Positions 49,111 to 61,198 of a stretch of DNA of 64,000 nt are shown here, one piece after another. The translations under genes were made by a program, and so were the position numbers. A model generated the notes under the pieces. It worked only from the letters and a program-made list of their open reading frames with translations, ran no database searches and was not told the DNA's origin. The number at the start of each line of letters is the position of its first letter. Position 1 is the first letter of the stretch. The stretch is from Myoxocephalus aenaeus. Lineage: Eukaryota; Chordata; Actinopteri; Perciformes; Cottidae. Where the stretch lies: contig JBAMJR010000053.1 in NCBI GenBank assembly GCA_038501785.1, positions 3,427,501-3,491,500 on the forward strand. Reading direction: 5' to 3'.

Positions 49111-50741
49111 CTGGATATGTTTAGCTGAGAAATAACTACTTGGCTATAGAGCAGAGCTCCCCCAAAACAGATAGCATTTCCATCTGAAAGGGCGGAGTTG
49201 TGTGCAAGAGTATTTTGAATATGTTGTTATGTTGGGAACTGAATGATATCATATATTTATCAAAAGGCAAATGGAACAGAGACTTCTTCCCCAGAAAAAG
49301 CGTTGGCCAACACGGCTGTAGCAACCCAAACCCCAGCAGCTGCATCTCCCTGTAGCGGCTGTCTGCTGTCCTCCCGGCTGGAGCCTCTTGCTGGCCCCCA
49401 ACTCGCCGCCCCGCTCCTTCTCTCTAACCAGTCTAACGTCAGCATGAAAACATGGTGCAATTAGCGAGTTAACGTTAGGTAGCTAACTAACTACCAGCTG
49501 CTAAAGGAGTCAAATTTAGGCAGAAAAGGAAACGACGCTGTGAGGAGAGGCGAGTTGGGGGCTCTTATAGGACGACGTCAATGTTCCTCCCTCGTCCCAA
49601 ACGATCTCATAAGCTGCCCTGTGAGATAAGGCCTGATAAGACATCGTTTTCAGTGATGAAATGCAGCATTTTTATACATTTTATCTATAAAAAAAAATCA
49701 AATTAGCACCAGCTGATGTGTTTTGTCACAGTACAGTTATCCCACTAGTTTACAGCTTAGAAAACCCCACTGAGATGTGCAGTGCCTCTCTTTAAAAAAA
49801 AAAAATAAACAGCGCACAACACGGACTACGCTCGCACGTCTCAAAAGGAGACCCTGAATGAATGATTAAACAGTGTTGTCTCTTTGTCGTGACTTGACAG
49901 CAGCCCAAGTACACGTTGTACTTGTAATCCATCCTCTAAATATTTGATGTTTTACAATGTTGTTTGGATCGCGTCTCTCCCCCCCCCCCCCCTTTTCAGA
50001 AACAACACGCACATGCAGGAATATTGCCCTGCTTAGGAATATTAGGCCGCTTTCCACTCATGAAACCTTCAGTGGGGCTGCCAGCGAGGAGCGGCGGCGC
50101 TCTCGACGGTTCCACTCTGCCATCGTTTATTGTCCTGTTTATAGAACTTTTTCTCATCCTTCCTCACTCCGACGACGTCCCCAGCGCTCGCCGTCATACC
50201 TGCCTGTGAATGCCGCTTTTGAACAGTCAACAACAACAACATACATCCAGGTGGAGATTTGGAGTGCTTCCATTAACTGGATGCGCTCCACAAAAGAGCC
50301 CGTGGCATGTGATGTCATCCCCTTTTTTTGACTGAGTCAGTTCTTTCGCAAACTTCCGCTCGAGGGACGATGCTCTTGAAGCTATTAAAACCTTGTGTTC
50401 CTTCCTCTTGTCAGTGGGTTTTTCACCGTGTTTGTTTGAGCGCTTGTCATGCTTTACCGACTTTACCTCCGAGGCGAGAACGTCTCTGTTCGGGAGAAGA
50501 TTTGGTTGTTGTATAGGCCCCCCCCCTTTTCAAACACGAAGGAAGATGCATTATTCATTATTGTTTTAACAACCTGGATTTCCAAAACAGATTAATACAG
50601 CTTCTTTTTTATTTATTTATTTTTTGACAAATGTTCCGAACACCACAAAGTGGGAAAGACGTTGGCCTCATCGTGTTTGGGTCTCTCACAAATGCCGATA
50701 GTAAACAGAAAGACCTTGCCCTTTGCCACTGAGCGTGTGTG

Positions 50742-50816
50742 TGCGCGTGTGTGTGCGCGTGTGTGCGCGTGTGTGCGCGTGTGTGTGTGTGCGTGTGTGT
50801 GTGCGTGTGCGTGCGT
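50742..50816 (+). repeat. TG array with regular CG interruptions
   Basis: GTGTGTGCGC units recur; alternating purine-pyrimidine with CG steps is a classic Z-DNA former. Confidence 0.9.
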
Positions 50817-51126
50817 GTTCCAGGGGAGATTTTAACCTGAGTGTTGTAATGTCTCCACTGTGGTCCCCTCTCTGCGGTGCAGCCATCTGTTCAGGAGCCT
50901 GATCCAGCTAGAGACACGCTTCCTTCGTCATCCTCTCTTTTCTTTCTACAGTCTCTTCTCTTCTCCATATTTGTCTTTTTGTTTAATTTCTTTTTGTCTA
51001 TTTTGCCCTCAGTCCGATTCCTCCTTTTTCCTTTGTCACGTTTTCTCTATTTGTCACAGTTGAAAACATGAATGATGTGGGGAGAAACACACTCACACAT
51101 GGAAAGACACACCTTTTCTCCCCGGC

Positions 51127-51170
51127 ACACACACACACACACACACGGACACACACACACACACACACAC
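51127..51170 (+). repeat. (CA)n microsatellite
   Basis: CA array with one GGA interruption, followed by GACGGACA iterations. Confidence 0.92.
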
Positions 51171-51396
51171 AGACGGACAGACAGACAGGGACCAAATTAT
51201 CCCTGTTGCGTGGAGCATGAAATTAGCAAGTAGCTCAGTGTGGCAGCATTAGCATGGCTGTTAAAAGGATACCGTGACATTTTTCAGGTTCTGAAATATG
51301 GTCCTTTTCCATATGGACGGTTGTATTTAACAGACAGGGAGCTGTTCAGTGCTGAAAGTGGCCATGTTTTAAAGCATTGCGCAAGATGTGATTAAA

Positions 51397-52528
51397 TGCC
51401 GGGAATGACTTAAGTATAAATAAATACATAAATAAATGCAGGAATAAATGCTTAAATAAATGTATAAATAAATACAGGAATAAATAAATAAATACAGGAA
51501 TAAATGTATAGTCTCTGACTGGTTGGCCACCCCTGCCTTGGAGCATACCCTGCTTTATCAACTAATTAATATGTATTTTTATTTTTTTATATGTAATATA
51601 TATATATATATATATATCTTTTTAAGAAGGCTGATTCTTGAATAACCGACCACAGATTTGATGCTTAAACAACTAACTTCTCGCCTGAAAACATCCTAAA
51701 AGTACATGTTGTGACTCAACAACAGTAGTATTCAGAGAACGTCAACTTTCAGTTGTGTGTTTCCTCATCAAGTACAGAGAAGAACGCGTATTGAGAAACA
51801 GCCGCTGGAGACATCTTAACGCTGATTGGCCAAGACTCATCAAAGATCTTCTATTATGAAGATCACGACCACTCCAATCTCAGAAACGCTGACTGGCCAG
51901 TTCACATATTTTGATTTCAAAACGGCGAATTTCGCCGTAAGGTGACAAGTTTGCAGGTCTGCAAAAAGGAGGACAAATACACGTCCGGCTTGATGCTGCG
52001 CCGGACGCCAGGCAGGGCATTGAAAATCCGGACTTCTGCTAACGGTTAGCTGAGCTAGCCAACTTCAACAACATGTGAAGGCAGAAGTAGTAGAGCACAA
52101 CATAGCAGGAGCGATCACACTCCTGTGACCAATCATGCTTTAGACAGAGGTTCGGACCGCCAGAGCTCATTTGCATACAAGGACACAGAAATACAGAAAT
52201 AAATAAATGAAGAAATACGTGTGGACACATAAATACAGGCATAAATAAATGAAGAAATACAGAAATGTAGAAATAGATTAATGATGTCCTGTCACAACGC
52301 TGACAATATAAATATAAGTTATACCTAAGTATAACTTATATTTATATATTCCTGTATTTATTTGTACATTTATTTAAGCATTTATTTATTTATTCCTGTA
52401 TTTATTTATTGATTTATACATTTATTTAAGCATTTATTTATTTATTCCTGCATTTATTTATACATTTATTTAAGCATTTATTTATTTATTCCTGCATTTA
52501 TTTATTTATACTTAAGTCATTTCCGGTC
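51397..52528. mobile_element. Inverted-repeat (foldback-like) element, about 1.13 kb
   Basis: The left end has CCGGGAATGACTTAAGTATA (from 51399); the right end, reverse complemented, has CCGGAAATGACTTAAGTATA (to 52526), so termini match over at least 27 bases with one mismatch. Both ends then run into arrays of AAATAAATG / CAGGAATAAAT / GCTTAAATAAATGTA units pointing towards each other (about 51419-51510 and 52350-52510). The 600-base core has no reading frame of note. No transposase is seen and the target duplication is unclear, so the class is unknown. Confidence 0.7.
52306..52347. repeat. Perfect 19-base hairpin inside the foldback element
   Basis: ATATAAATATAAGTTATAC (52306-52324) and its exact complement (52329-52347) enclose a four-base loop CTAA. 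It is AT-rich and likely extrudes as a cruciform. Confidence 0.9.
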
Positions 52529-52639
52529 CTCCATAGTAATAGTGGGCAATTTACCGCAACAAGAGTCAAAAGATTAGCTGAGATTGAGATTAAGCGGCAT
52601 GAATTAAATACACACAATGGTCCTTGTGTGTTGCTTTAA

Positions 52640-53370
52640 ATCCATTTCAGGCTACTTTAAACTTCTACTCGACTACATTTCATAGTCAAACATTATACGT
52701 ATGCTCCAGCTTCTCGAAATGATCATATGTGGTTTGAACCGCAGTTAATTTTTTTTATTTTAGGCTGTTATCCGGACAAAATTAGCAGTTTGATCACAGA
52801 AATGTGGAATTTGTTACGGCTACTTTTCACCATTTTACTGAGCGAATGAAGGATTCGCAAAATGATTCGACCAACAGATCATTCGACATTGAGGGTTATC
52901 AGGATTTGCAGCTTTTTTAACATGTGATGAGGTGACTGAAAAATATGGTCAGTTTAGGAATAAACTTTTTTTTGAGAAATTATTGTAAATAAAACCATAT
53001 ATTGATTTATTATGCCCTTGATATTTATTTTCATTGCCTCACTCATGTAATTTTTGTTGTTGAAATATCTTAATTTTTGGGATTTTCTTACCAAATGTTG
53101 AGATATGCGATTAAGTGGATTAATTAATCAGCATATCATTTATTTATTTTATCAAATTTAAACTATTAGCTCCACCTGACCACCAGCAACATGCCACTCA
53201 AACATAAATTCAGAGTGAATACACTGCTAACAATCAAGAAATGTCATATATGATAATGTATTAGTCACATGGGCCATTACCTGCAGATCGAGCACTTCAA
53301 CTTGTGGTACTTAAAGTAAATGTGTACTTTTACTGAAGGAAAGGCTGTGAATATTTCTACTTCTCACCCA
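52640..53370 (+). repeat. Teleost interspersed repeat, interrupted
   Basis: ACTTCTACTCGACTACATTTC near 52660, GCTCCACCTGACCACCAGCA near 53170, GGCCATTACCTGCAG near 53272 and GTACTTTTACTGAAGG near 53325 occur in the order of a fish repeat as I remember it. The middle (about 52720-53150) is either strongly diverged or a separate insertion. A fragment of the same family is at 11815-11975. Confidence 0.5.
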
Positions 53371-54153
53371 GTATATGTTCTCATCCAGCCTCAGTCTAAA
53401 GTTTTTGTTTCCATTTTGGTTTGCCTCATCTTGACGATGGGCTCAATTCTCTTTGTTTTACCATATTTTTGGATGCTCCATTTTCAGCGCTGCATTACTT
53501 TCTCTTTCATATTTTAATGTCACAATGCAAGTCAAAAGCAAAGGAAGGAATTGAATTAGATTAAATGCTTTCTCTGTAGGATATCGATACAAGTCCCTGC
53601 AAAGCTGTTTGAGTTCATACATCTCTACCTTACCAGAGATTTCCTTGTAACCTGAAGGCATCTTTTCCCCCTCGCTGTTCCTACATAAAGCTCGTCACAT
53701 ATTTGAGTATCGTATGCATATGCAATCCGCTTACACATTAACAAACAAACAAACAAACACATCACATTGTTGCGTGGCCTAAAATATTCTTCAGACAGAT
53801 CCACAGAGATGAATGATGGCAAAGAAAGAGCTGTTTTCTCAGGGAAATGAATGCCCCCATTGAGCTTGAATTTCTTTCTTTTTTTAAAACTCCAGTAAAA
53901 CCAAGAGAAATAACCTTTCTAAATGCCGCTCTTAAGACATTCCTATCTTTATCAGACAACATGAGGGTTGCATGCACTCTTGAATATGAATACAAGACCT
54001 GTCTGCCACCGGAACAAGAGGGAGATTGTCTGAGCATCCCGGAGGGAAGCGGCCCTCCTCACTTGTCCTGCCTCTGCGTCGCCGATCTGTAGTCGGGGTC
54101 GGCCTCGCGGTCACGGTCAACAATGAGACAGGCCTCTGCAGACCGGACCCCAA

Positions 54154-54154
<1 letters not shown>

Positions 54155-54243
<89 letters not shown>
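54155..54243 (+). repeat. (CA)44 microsatellite
   Basis: About 89 bases of pure CA, the longest or second longest dinucleotide array here. Confidence 0.97.
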
Positions 54244-54245
<2 letters not shown>

Positions 54246-55724
54246 CTACCTTACTGTTCCCCCCTGTCACACTGCTGCTGACACGAGCATCAATATTTCT
54301 CCCTGTTTCTCTCTCATCGACTGACTCCGACACCGTCTCCGCATGAAGCGCACAATACAAGTTCCACAAAGGCAGCATTTATCGCAGCGTAAATGTACTG
54401 GGTTGCGTCGCAATGCCTCTAATTTTCTCATCGGGTGTGTTCCCTTCACACACATTATCTTCATTTTCTTCGACGCACTTCATGTTCTCGACATAGTGCT
54501 TTTCTTTCAAACGCAACATCGACATAGTGAGGTTGGATGGGATCTGAAATGGACCAAATTAATGGGAATTCTGATATTATTTCATGTTTTTTTTTTTTTT
54601 ATCACCCCCTTTGATTAACCTTAGTGCTTGGCAATTTAAAATGTCGCCTTGAGCAAGTCACGAAATGGGAGAGAGAAGCACAGACACGGACAGAAACTAT
54701 GCTCAAGTTCAATTTGAATATATTTAGATGCCATTCCTCTGGCATTTACTCCCTCTTGCTTTTTAAATGGATCTCATCAAGCCCGAACGCCTGTCATCCT
54801 TGCGTTTGTTTTTCTCTGAGATCTTTCACTGTAATTTACATTTCACTGTGCCCCTCCTTTGCCTTCAGTGAGTGTTTTTAAATGTACGCTGCAGTCAGCC
54901 TCCCACAGCGCGCGCACACTCAGAGAGCAGTCGCACACGGGGGTACTTGTACCGCTTGTCGTAGTTAATGTCAGCCGTCGCCAATCGCTACCATCGCCTT
55001 TGTTCGTCTAAAACAAGGAAGAAGGAGCTTTTAAAATTACCTCTGGCGTGCCAGGGCTTCATCGCATCCTATCAGTTCAAATCTGCTCGTTCATCATCTT
55101 GCATCACTCCCCCAGCAACGCCACCTTTTCACCTTGTCTGCAGTCGGCCCGTCAGGGTATCGAGTTAGTCCCGCGTCAGGCGGCTTTGTTTTGGAGCGAT
55201 GAGACTCGTCAGAGAGCCAGCGCAGCAGTTTCAAGACACCGTGACATTGCAACGCTCGCTCTCGTTCCCTTTTCCTCCTCCGTGCACCTTTAGCCTCCTA
55301 TCCTCTCCGTGCTCTCGTGCACTCCCTCTTACCTCTCTCCCCATCGACTCCTCTCCCCTTACCCCCCCCTCCCCTGCCTTCTCCCTACTTTGATCAGCAG
55401 CACTTGTCAGTCAGAGTCTTGCGTGTCTCAGCCAATATGGCTGCCCTGACACAAAGGGGCATAACAATGGGGGAGGAGGAGAGAGGGAGAGCCGAGTTTG
55501 ACGGAGTTACCTCGACTCCTATGACAAACTTTACTTTGCAGATCATAATGAGGCGAACGCCTTCAGCTGATGCAGCAGCAGTGGATGGGTGAGGCAGGAG
55601 GGAGGCAGGGAGAGGGAGAGGGAGGCGTGGTTCGTTAAGAAGTTTGGCTGCCACTAACAGTAATCGCTATCATCATCTCTGGTGTCATGCATAACATGCA
55701 AGGCACGAGCGTGGTATCAAGTTT

Positions 55725-55765
55725 GGAACTTATGGAAAGTCCATAAATTGGACTTTCCATGTTCC
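55725..55765. repeat. Short near-perfect hairpin
   Basis: ATGGAAAGTCCA at 55732-55743 pairs exactly with 55749-55760 around a five-base loop (TAAAT). After a two-base bulge, GGAAC (55725-55729) pairs with GTTCC (55761-55765): 17 base pairs in all. It is too short for a microRNA precursor. Confidence 0.8.
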
Positions 55766-57157
55766 GTAATTAGTTGATAAGTTCTCAGAGCCGGCCATGA
55801 TGTGGCTTGGTTTGTTCTTGCAGCCCAAAACGATTTAAAACGATTTAAAAAAACTGAGAAAATGTACACAATTGAAAAGTTGAAACCAGCAAATGTTTTC
55901 CTTTTTTTTTTTTTTTTTTTTTGCTTGTTGAATGAATCTATGATCAAAATGTTCGGTTAGCCAACCCCATTGGTTCAGCTCTAATAAAGCTTAAAGCTTC
56001 ATTTCTGATCAATGCATCGGCTGTTTTCATGTAGTACAGACCAGCTTTTCTAAGATGCTTTGCTTTTAAAGCAACTTTGCAATAAAGGAGCGTTACCATG
56101 GTGATGTGCACTTTGACTACAGATGCAGCGGCCCTCACACAATGTGCACTTAAAAAGCTCACACACATACCACTGATTACATTCTACAAGAAACAAGATA
56201 TCCTTTTGTTCTTTCAGCACTTTCTTCTTTTCTGCTGCCAGAAGAGGCTTGTTGAGATAAACCTGTATTGACATTATGATTGACATATGATTACTTTGTG
56301 TTAATAATCCAACACCTATTAAATAATTTTTCATTCAGAGTCTCGCTCCTCGCTATATTGTATTTTGATTGGAATTCATTTGTCAAAAAATTGACAAACA
56401 CACACTAAACAAAGTGGAAACGAACTGATGACATTATTAACTTTTATCGTAGGTCGTGATAATATCGTTTTTGTGAATTATTTTGGCCCCAATCTCCCGG
56501 TGTGAATCCGCCCTTTGCCAGAAACACGTTTAAGTCAGCAACATGTCATTTGTAAAGCCGCCATTCCTGCCGCAGCCAATGGAGGCGAGCCATTTCAAAT
56601 TAATGGTGGAGCGCCTTTGGAAATGGGTGGCGACAAATCAAAACATCAAGATAACTTGTCGGCAGAAGTTAGCTCTTGATAAAGACGGATCACTTTGCAA
56701 GTCGTGGAATATTCCTCACAGTCATATAAATTAGAAAGAGAGGGAGGAGGAGGAGGGTGACAGGCAGACATTTGGAGAATGAGACTGAAGGAGGCGAGAG
56801 ATTGTGAGAGCCGAGGATAGATGGAGAGGTGATTGAAAAGGAGGGAGAGCAGGCAGACAGACCGAGAGAGTTTCTCAGTCCCTCAGAGTTCATCGGTGCC
56901 TTCAACCGTGAACTCACACAGAAACCCGCAGAAGAAAGGAAATTAAAAGTGCACAAAGCAGGTATTTTTTTTGGGGCGGGCGCTGATAAAACATTGCGTC
57001 GCCGTATGGCGCTCGTGTACTAACTCATCTGTTTGTGCGTGGGAGTGTTTGCTTGTTTCTGCTGTTTGGATTGTAGATGCAAGGTTAGACCAACAAGCCA
57101 ATCACCTGCCAGTTTACAACTCTCATCACGCTTCGCTTCACTGTTCACAAACACCCC

Positions 57158-57162
<5 letters not shown>

Positions 57163-57229
<67 letters not shown>
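57163..57229 (+). repeat. (CT)33 microsatellite
   Basis: About 66 bases of pure CT, non-coding. Confidence 0.95.
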
Positions 57230-57231
<2 letters not shown>

Positions 57232-57539
57232 ACTCTCTTATTTCTATTACTCACTTTCTCTATCCAACACGAACACACACAGACACTCTCAGTTGGGAAA
57301 TTCTGAAAATTGGTTTAACTAAGTGGGTGAAGGAAGAGGAAACCCAAACAGGAGACGTACACAAAGACGTAGGGAGGATCAATCCGTCTAGAAGGACCAA
57401 AAAAACAAGAACGGCAACATAACACAGTGTTGTGTTGCCGTACATACAGCTAGTATACGGTGTGTATATATCTATATAAAATGTTTTCCTCCCCAGACTA
57501 TTTCTGCGCGCCGTCGCTTGTTTAAATCGGTCTATCCAC

Positions 57540-57900
57540 TATCATTTCTTGCCTCGTTCCTGTAGGGAAATTCAATTATCACAGCAGAAAGGCAGTTCCT
57601 GTTAATTCCTGCAGAGTTATGCCTCGCCGTTCTACACAAATGAGTCTGGTGGTTAAAGAGCAGCGCTCGGTTACTCAAGAGAAAGTGGAAATGAGTTAAT
57701 GCTACAACCCCTCCGTCTAATTGCAGGCCTGTAAATTAGATGTGAAATGTGATAAACACGGCAGAGTTATCGGAACATGTGTGCCGCCTCGGGCTCTTAT
57801 GCATAAGCTCACCTGTGCCAAAGAGTCTGCAGAGCGTAATATTGAATTAAAGAGGGTCAGTTTCCTAAAACTGTAAATGATGCCTGGGCTGTAAAACGTG
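57540..57900. other. Candidate conserved non-coding element, TAAT-rich
   Basis: About 360 bases without simple repeats and with at least six ATTA/TAAT cores (for example CAATTATC, GTTAATTCC, CTAATTGC, GAATTAAAG), lying about 0.9 kb before the last visible exon. Conservation is not testable here. Confidence 0.25.
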
Positions 57901-58746
57901 GGAGTGCATTAACTCGGCATTGCTTCTTTACCACTAAATACTATTGAAGTAGACACATCAGAGAGCACGCATGAATACATTTGCGATTTCATGCTATTTG
58001 CTAAGAGTGCGATTGTGATTTGCGTTGCTTCTTCCACTCTAGTGAGATCTGTGAGTTGGTAAACGCACGTACAGCAGCGGCACCGATTCATCAGTGCAAT
58101 TCCACATTTTAATTCCATGAATTTTTAACCTCAAATAATGCACAGCATTAAAACTAAACTAAACCCCCGGACGAGCGTGCCAGAATGCATTGAGAAAAGC
58201 TCACACATTTTAAAATGCTCTTTTGATATTCTATCCCACCTTTTAAAGGGGCATACATTCCCTATTCACTTACATTTAAAGGCCCTGGTAATTATCCTGC
58301 CTCTGATAGGGCTCTGGAGGAAGAAGAAAAAATGAATAGAACAAGGAACATCTAATCCTTTGTCTCTCGCGCTCTTTAATTCCCCCGCTCATTCCCGAGT
58401 CATAAAACAAAAATGAGCCGCCAAACATAACGAGGGCCTGAAATAAGAAGATGTGCAAAGAAGAATGGATTTGTATCTTTCTTTGTCTCCGAATGTAAAT
58501 TTTCGGGATTGTTACAGATAAATGTTTTATATCCTTCTTTTTAAAACATTTGTAATCTCTCTTCTCCTTCTTTTGGTGTATATATGGCAGACGAAAGTAT
58601 ATCATGTAAAAAATGCTTCCCAATCTTAAAATGAAATGTGATGAAAGGCGAGAGCTATCTGAGGTACCCAGAGTGTCTGTTTTAGCATTGTAACTTAGCT
58701 GTGTGTGTGTGTGAGACATTTTAAACCTGTTGTAAATCAACATATT

Positions 58747-58751
<5 letters not shown>

Positions 58752-58802
<51 letters not shown>
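58752..58802 (+). repeat. (CT)25 forming the acceptor pyrimidine tract
   Basis: Pure CT repeat directly before CAG and the exon at 58806. No adenine occurs between 58751 and 58803, so the branch point must lie at least 55 bases upstream of the acceptor; ATTAATA at 58744-58750 is a candidate. Confidence 0.95.
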
Positions 58803-58804
<2 letters not shown>

Positions 58805-58805
58805 G

Positions 58806-58901
58806 GCTGAACCAGAGGGCTTCTCCCATTTCCACCTCTACGTGTGCGCCGCCTTCCTGGTGAGGTGGAGGAAAGAGATTCTCGAGGAGAGGGATTTCCA
58901 G
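58806..58901 (+). CDS. tbc1d22a: TBC1D22 exon, C-terminal TBC domain
   Basis: This 96-base exon (phase 0 in, 0 out) encodes 32 residues: AEPEGFSHFHLYVCAAFL, then VRWRKEILEERDFQ. It is the last TBC1D22 exon in the window. The segment expected next (family pattern LLxxLQNLPTxHW, then AEAYRLK, then the C-terminus) is not found before 64000. LVRWRKEILEE matches human TBC1D22A (LVRWRKEILEEKDFQ) more than B (LIKWRKEILDEEDFQ), as I remember them. The first residue is Ala where the family usually has Ser. The acceptor CAG is preceded by about 51 bases of pure CT repeat; the donor is GTAATG. Confidence 0.97.
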
Positions 58902-60814
58902 GTAATGTGCACACAAACGACACAGGGGGCGGCGTTAAGCTTCGTGCTCCCACTTAGCACCGAGGCACGCGGACTGTCGTGCGCACGTATACATTAATGC
59001 ATACGTGTTTTCATACCCAGCTGGTGGTTGCTGATGGTGATGTATCGTACGTAGCTTCGTATCGATGCAAATGAGTTTTCGGTTGCGTGCAAAAAAGTAA
59101 TAATAATCTAAATCCAGACCGTGGAGCTGTTCGTGGCCTACATCCCTCTCCATTACCTCCCTGGTCATTAACTGGGAGGTTCAAAAGTCATTGTGAGTGC
59201 ATTAGTAGATGACAGTAGACAGCTGCCAGAAGGTGACTTTGGTTGCCAGCTCACTGGGGGACCTGGCTCCTTAACAGTAGCAACACAGTCTAATATGATC
59301 ACATACAAACCATCAGCTCTGCTCTTTGGCTGCTCTCTTGTTTTGCCTCTTCAGTGTATTTTTTCCGTCCGCTGTCCCACGTTTTTGCCACTCCTTCTTC
59401 CTCTTCTTGTTGCGCATCGTTTCTTCATCGTTGGGTTATATGATTGCACGGCACTTGTTCTTTCCTCTCCTTTTCCCGAGTCTTGCCACGTCTCCTTTCT
59501 TGCCATTACTCACCGCTAGAAGCGTTTCAAACAGGCGCGATGGAAGAAGAAAAGAGTGAAGAGGAGATACCAGAAATCTGTTATCAGTGTAAAACAACTA
59601 CTGATTTCAGTCAACTGAGTCCAGTAAGTCCATACAGACCATCTTCTCCCTCTCACATTCTCACTGTGAGAAACTGTGCTATTTTCTTTTTTTTTATGTT
59701 TTCTTGAGATAGTACTAGATATGTGAACTCAGTGAGGATGTATTTACTGTCAGAGGAGTATATTTGGAGTATATTTAATGCTTCATAAAGAAAAACGCTG
59801 AGGGGAAAAAACCATCTTCTGGTAAAGTGACTTCACCCGGCGCTGACACTTGTTAACAAAGCTATTTTTTTTTTGACAAATGTGAAAATAACAATTTCCC
59901 ACTGTGAGAGAATTGCCATGAATGACACCTTGGATCATAGCAGCATCCCTTGTGACAACTGCCATCATGATGGTTTTTATTTATTAGAATCACAGCATTG
60001 TGACATTATTTAGTTACTCGAATGAGAAACGGCTCTCGGCGCTTCCGATGTCAAGCACATCTGGTTTCCCCTGTCGCTCCCCTCAGGTGGTTGAAGAAAA
60101 GAGGGATAAAACCAATACAATTACAGCTTATACAAAGGGCCGACTCCGTCTTTTCTGTCACCCCCACCATGTAATACATCAGAAGGCGTCTTCAAAGACG
60201 ATAGCAGTCAGAGGGCTGCACTTCTGAAGAACCTGTGTTTTAGACGGAGGCCAGTTGATTAAAGCGGATTCACCCACTGAGTGAGACACAGGAGGCTGTC
60301 GGAGTTTGAAGATGATTCATCAACTGACTCATCTGTTCTTACTTTCATGCTCGTCTTACCCTCTCTCTCGCCTTTTTCTCAGTCGAGTTCAAATATGATT
60401 GCTACTTTTTGTTGGATCCCATTTCAGATTGAATTTAAGATGGTTATAGTTTTTTTTTAATGGATTTCTGCTGCGCTTTTTGAGCTCCGTACACAGAAGG
60501 GCCTCGATAACCTTTCTGTGGTTACAGTGCGTCCGCTCTTGCGAGAAAGTGGTAAAAAAAAGAAAGGAATAATAATAATTATGGAAATGTTCACAATTTG
60601 ACCACGACTTGGCAGGCAAACTGAGATTAGACGATGAGCCTGTGGGGGAGTCATCTATGGCAGAGCTGAGAAGCATTATGAATTCAGGAAGCTCCTAAAC
60701 ACCACCCGCTTGAAGATACATAGGTCAGATTCATTTTCATCACAAGTATGATAGAGGCTTGTGACTAAACATGACTGAAAATACATGCACATTATAGTTT
60801 CCTCCTCTCTGCGT

Positions 60815-61198
60815 GTTAGTCATGCTAGCAGTAGGACTATCTGCTTGTTAGTCATGCTAGCAGTAGGACGCTCTGCTTGTTAGTCATGCTAGCAGTAGGA
60901 CTCTCTGCGTGTTAGTCATGCTAGCAGTAGGACTATCTGCTTGTTAGTCATGCTAGCAGTAGGACTCCCTGCTTGTTAGTCATGCTAGCAGTAGGACTCC
61001 CTGCTTGTTAGTCATGCTAGCAGTAGGACGCTCTGCTTGTTAGTCATGCTAGCAGTAGGACTGTCTGCTTGTTAGTCATGCTAGCAGTAGGACTGTCTGC
61101 TTGTTAGTCATGCTAGCAGTAGGACGGTCTGCTTGTTAGTCATGCTAGCAGTAGGACGGTCTGCTTGTTAGTCATGCTAGCAGTAGGACTCTCTGCGT
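60815..61198 (+). repeat. 32-base minisatellite, 12 copies
   Basis: GTTAGTCATGCTAGCAGTAG followed by GACNNTCTGCTT recurs at exactly 32-base steps from 60815 to 61167. About 28 positions are invariant; nearly all change is at two or three positions after GAC (TA, GC, TC, CC, TG, GG) plus G/T in CTGC[TG]T. Each unit holds the palindrome GCTAGC. The first residues CTCTGCGT and last CTCTGCGTAG flank the array symmetrically. It abuts the fish repeat that starts at 61199. Confidence 0.97.

Larger units (their letters stand above)
44782..58805 (+). other. tbc1d22a: Intron, 14,024 bases
   Basis: Contents in order: (AC)n at the donor, a possible old MITE (47112-47527), a possible repeat fragment near 49000-49110, a C-run near 49979, a TG/CG array (50742-50816), a CA array (51127-51170), an inverted-repeat element (51397-52528), a split fish repeat (52640-53370), (CA)44 at 54155-54243, a short hairpin (55725-55765), (CT)n at 57163-57229, a repeat-free TAAT-rich stretch (57540-57900) and (CT)n at 58752-58802 that makes up the acceptor tract. 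No second gene is supported. Confidence 0.8.

Noticed and set aside
55725..55765. MicroRNA precursor
   Set aside because: A 17-base-pair stem with a five-base loop is too short for Drosha/Dicer processing.
58276..58953. 225-codon minus-strand open frame, the longest in the window
   Set aside because: It runs antisense across the exon at 58806 and through the CT repeat (read as Arg-Glu repeats). It has no recognisable domain.
60815..61198. CRISPR-like regular array
   Set aside because: Units abut with no spacers and the context is a vertebrate intron; it is a minisatellite.
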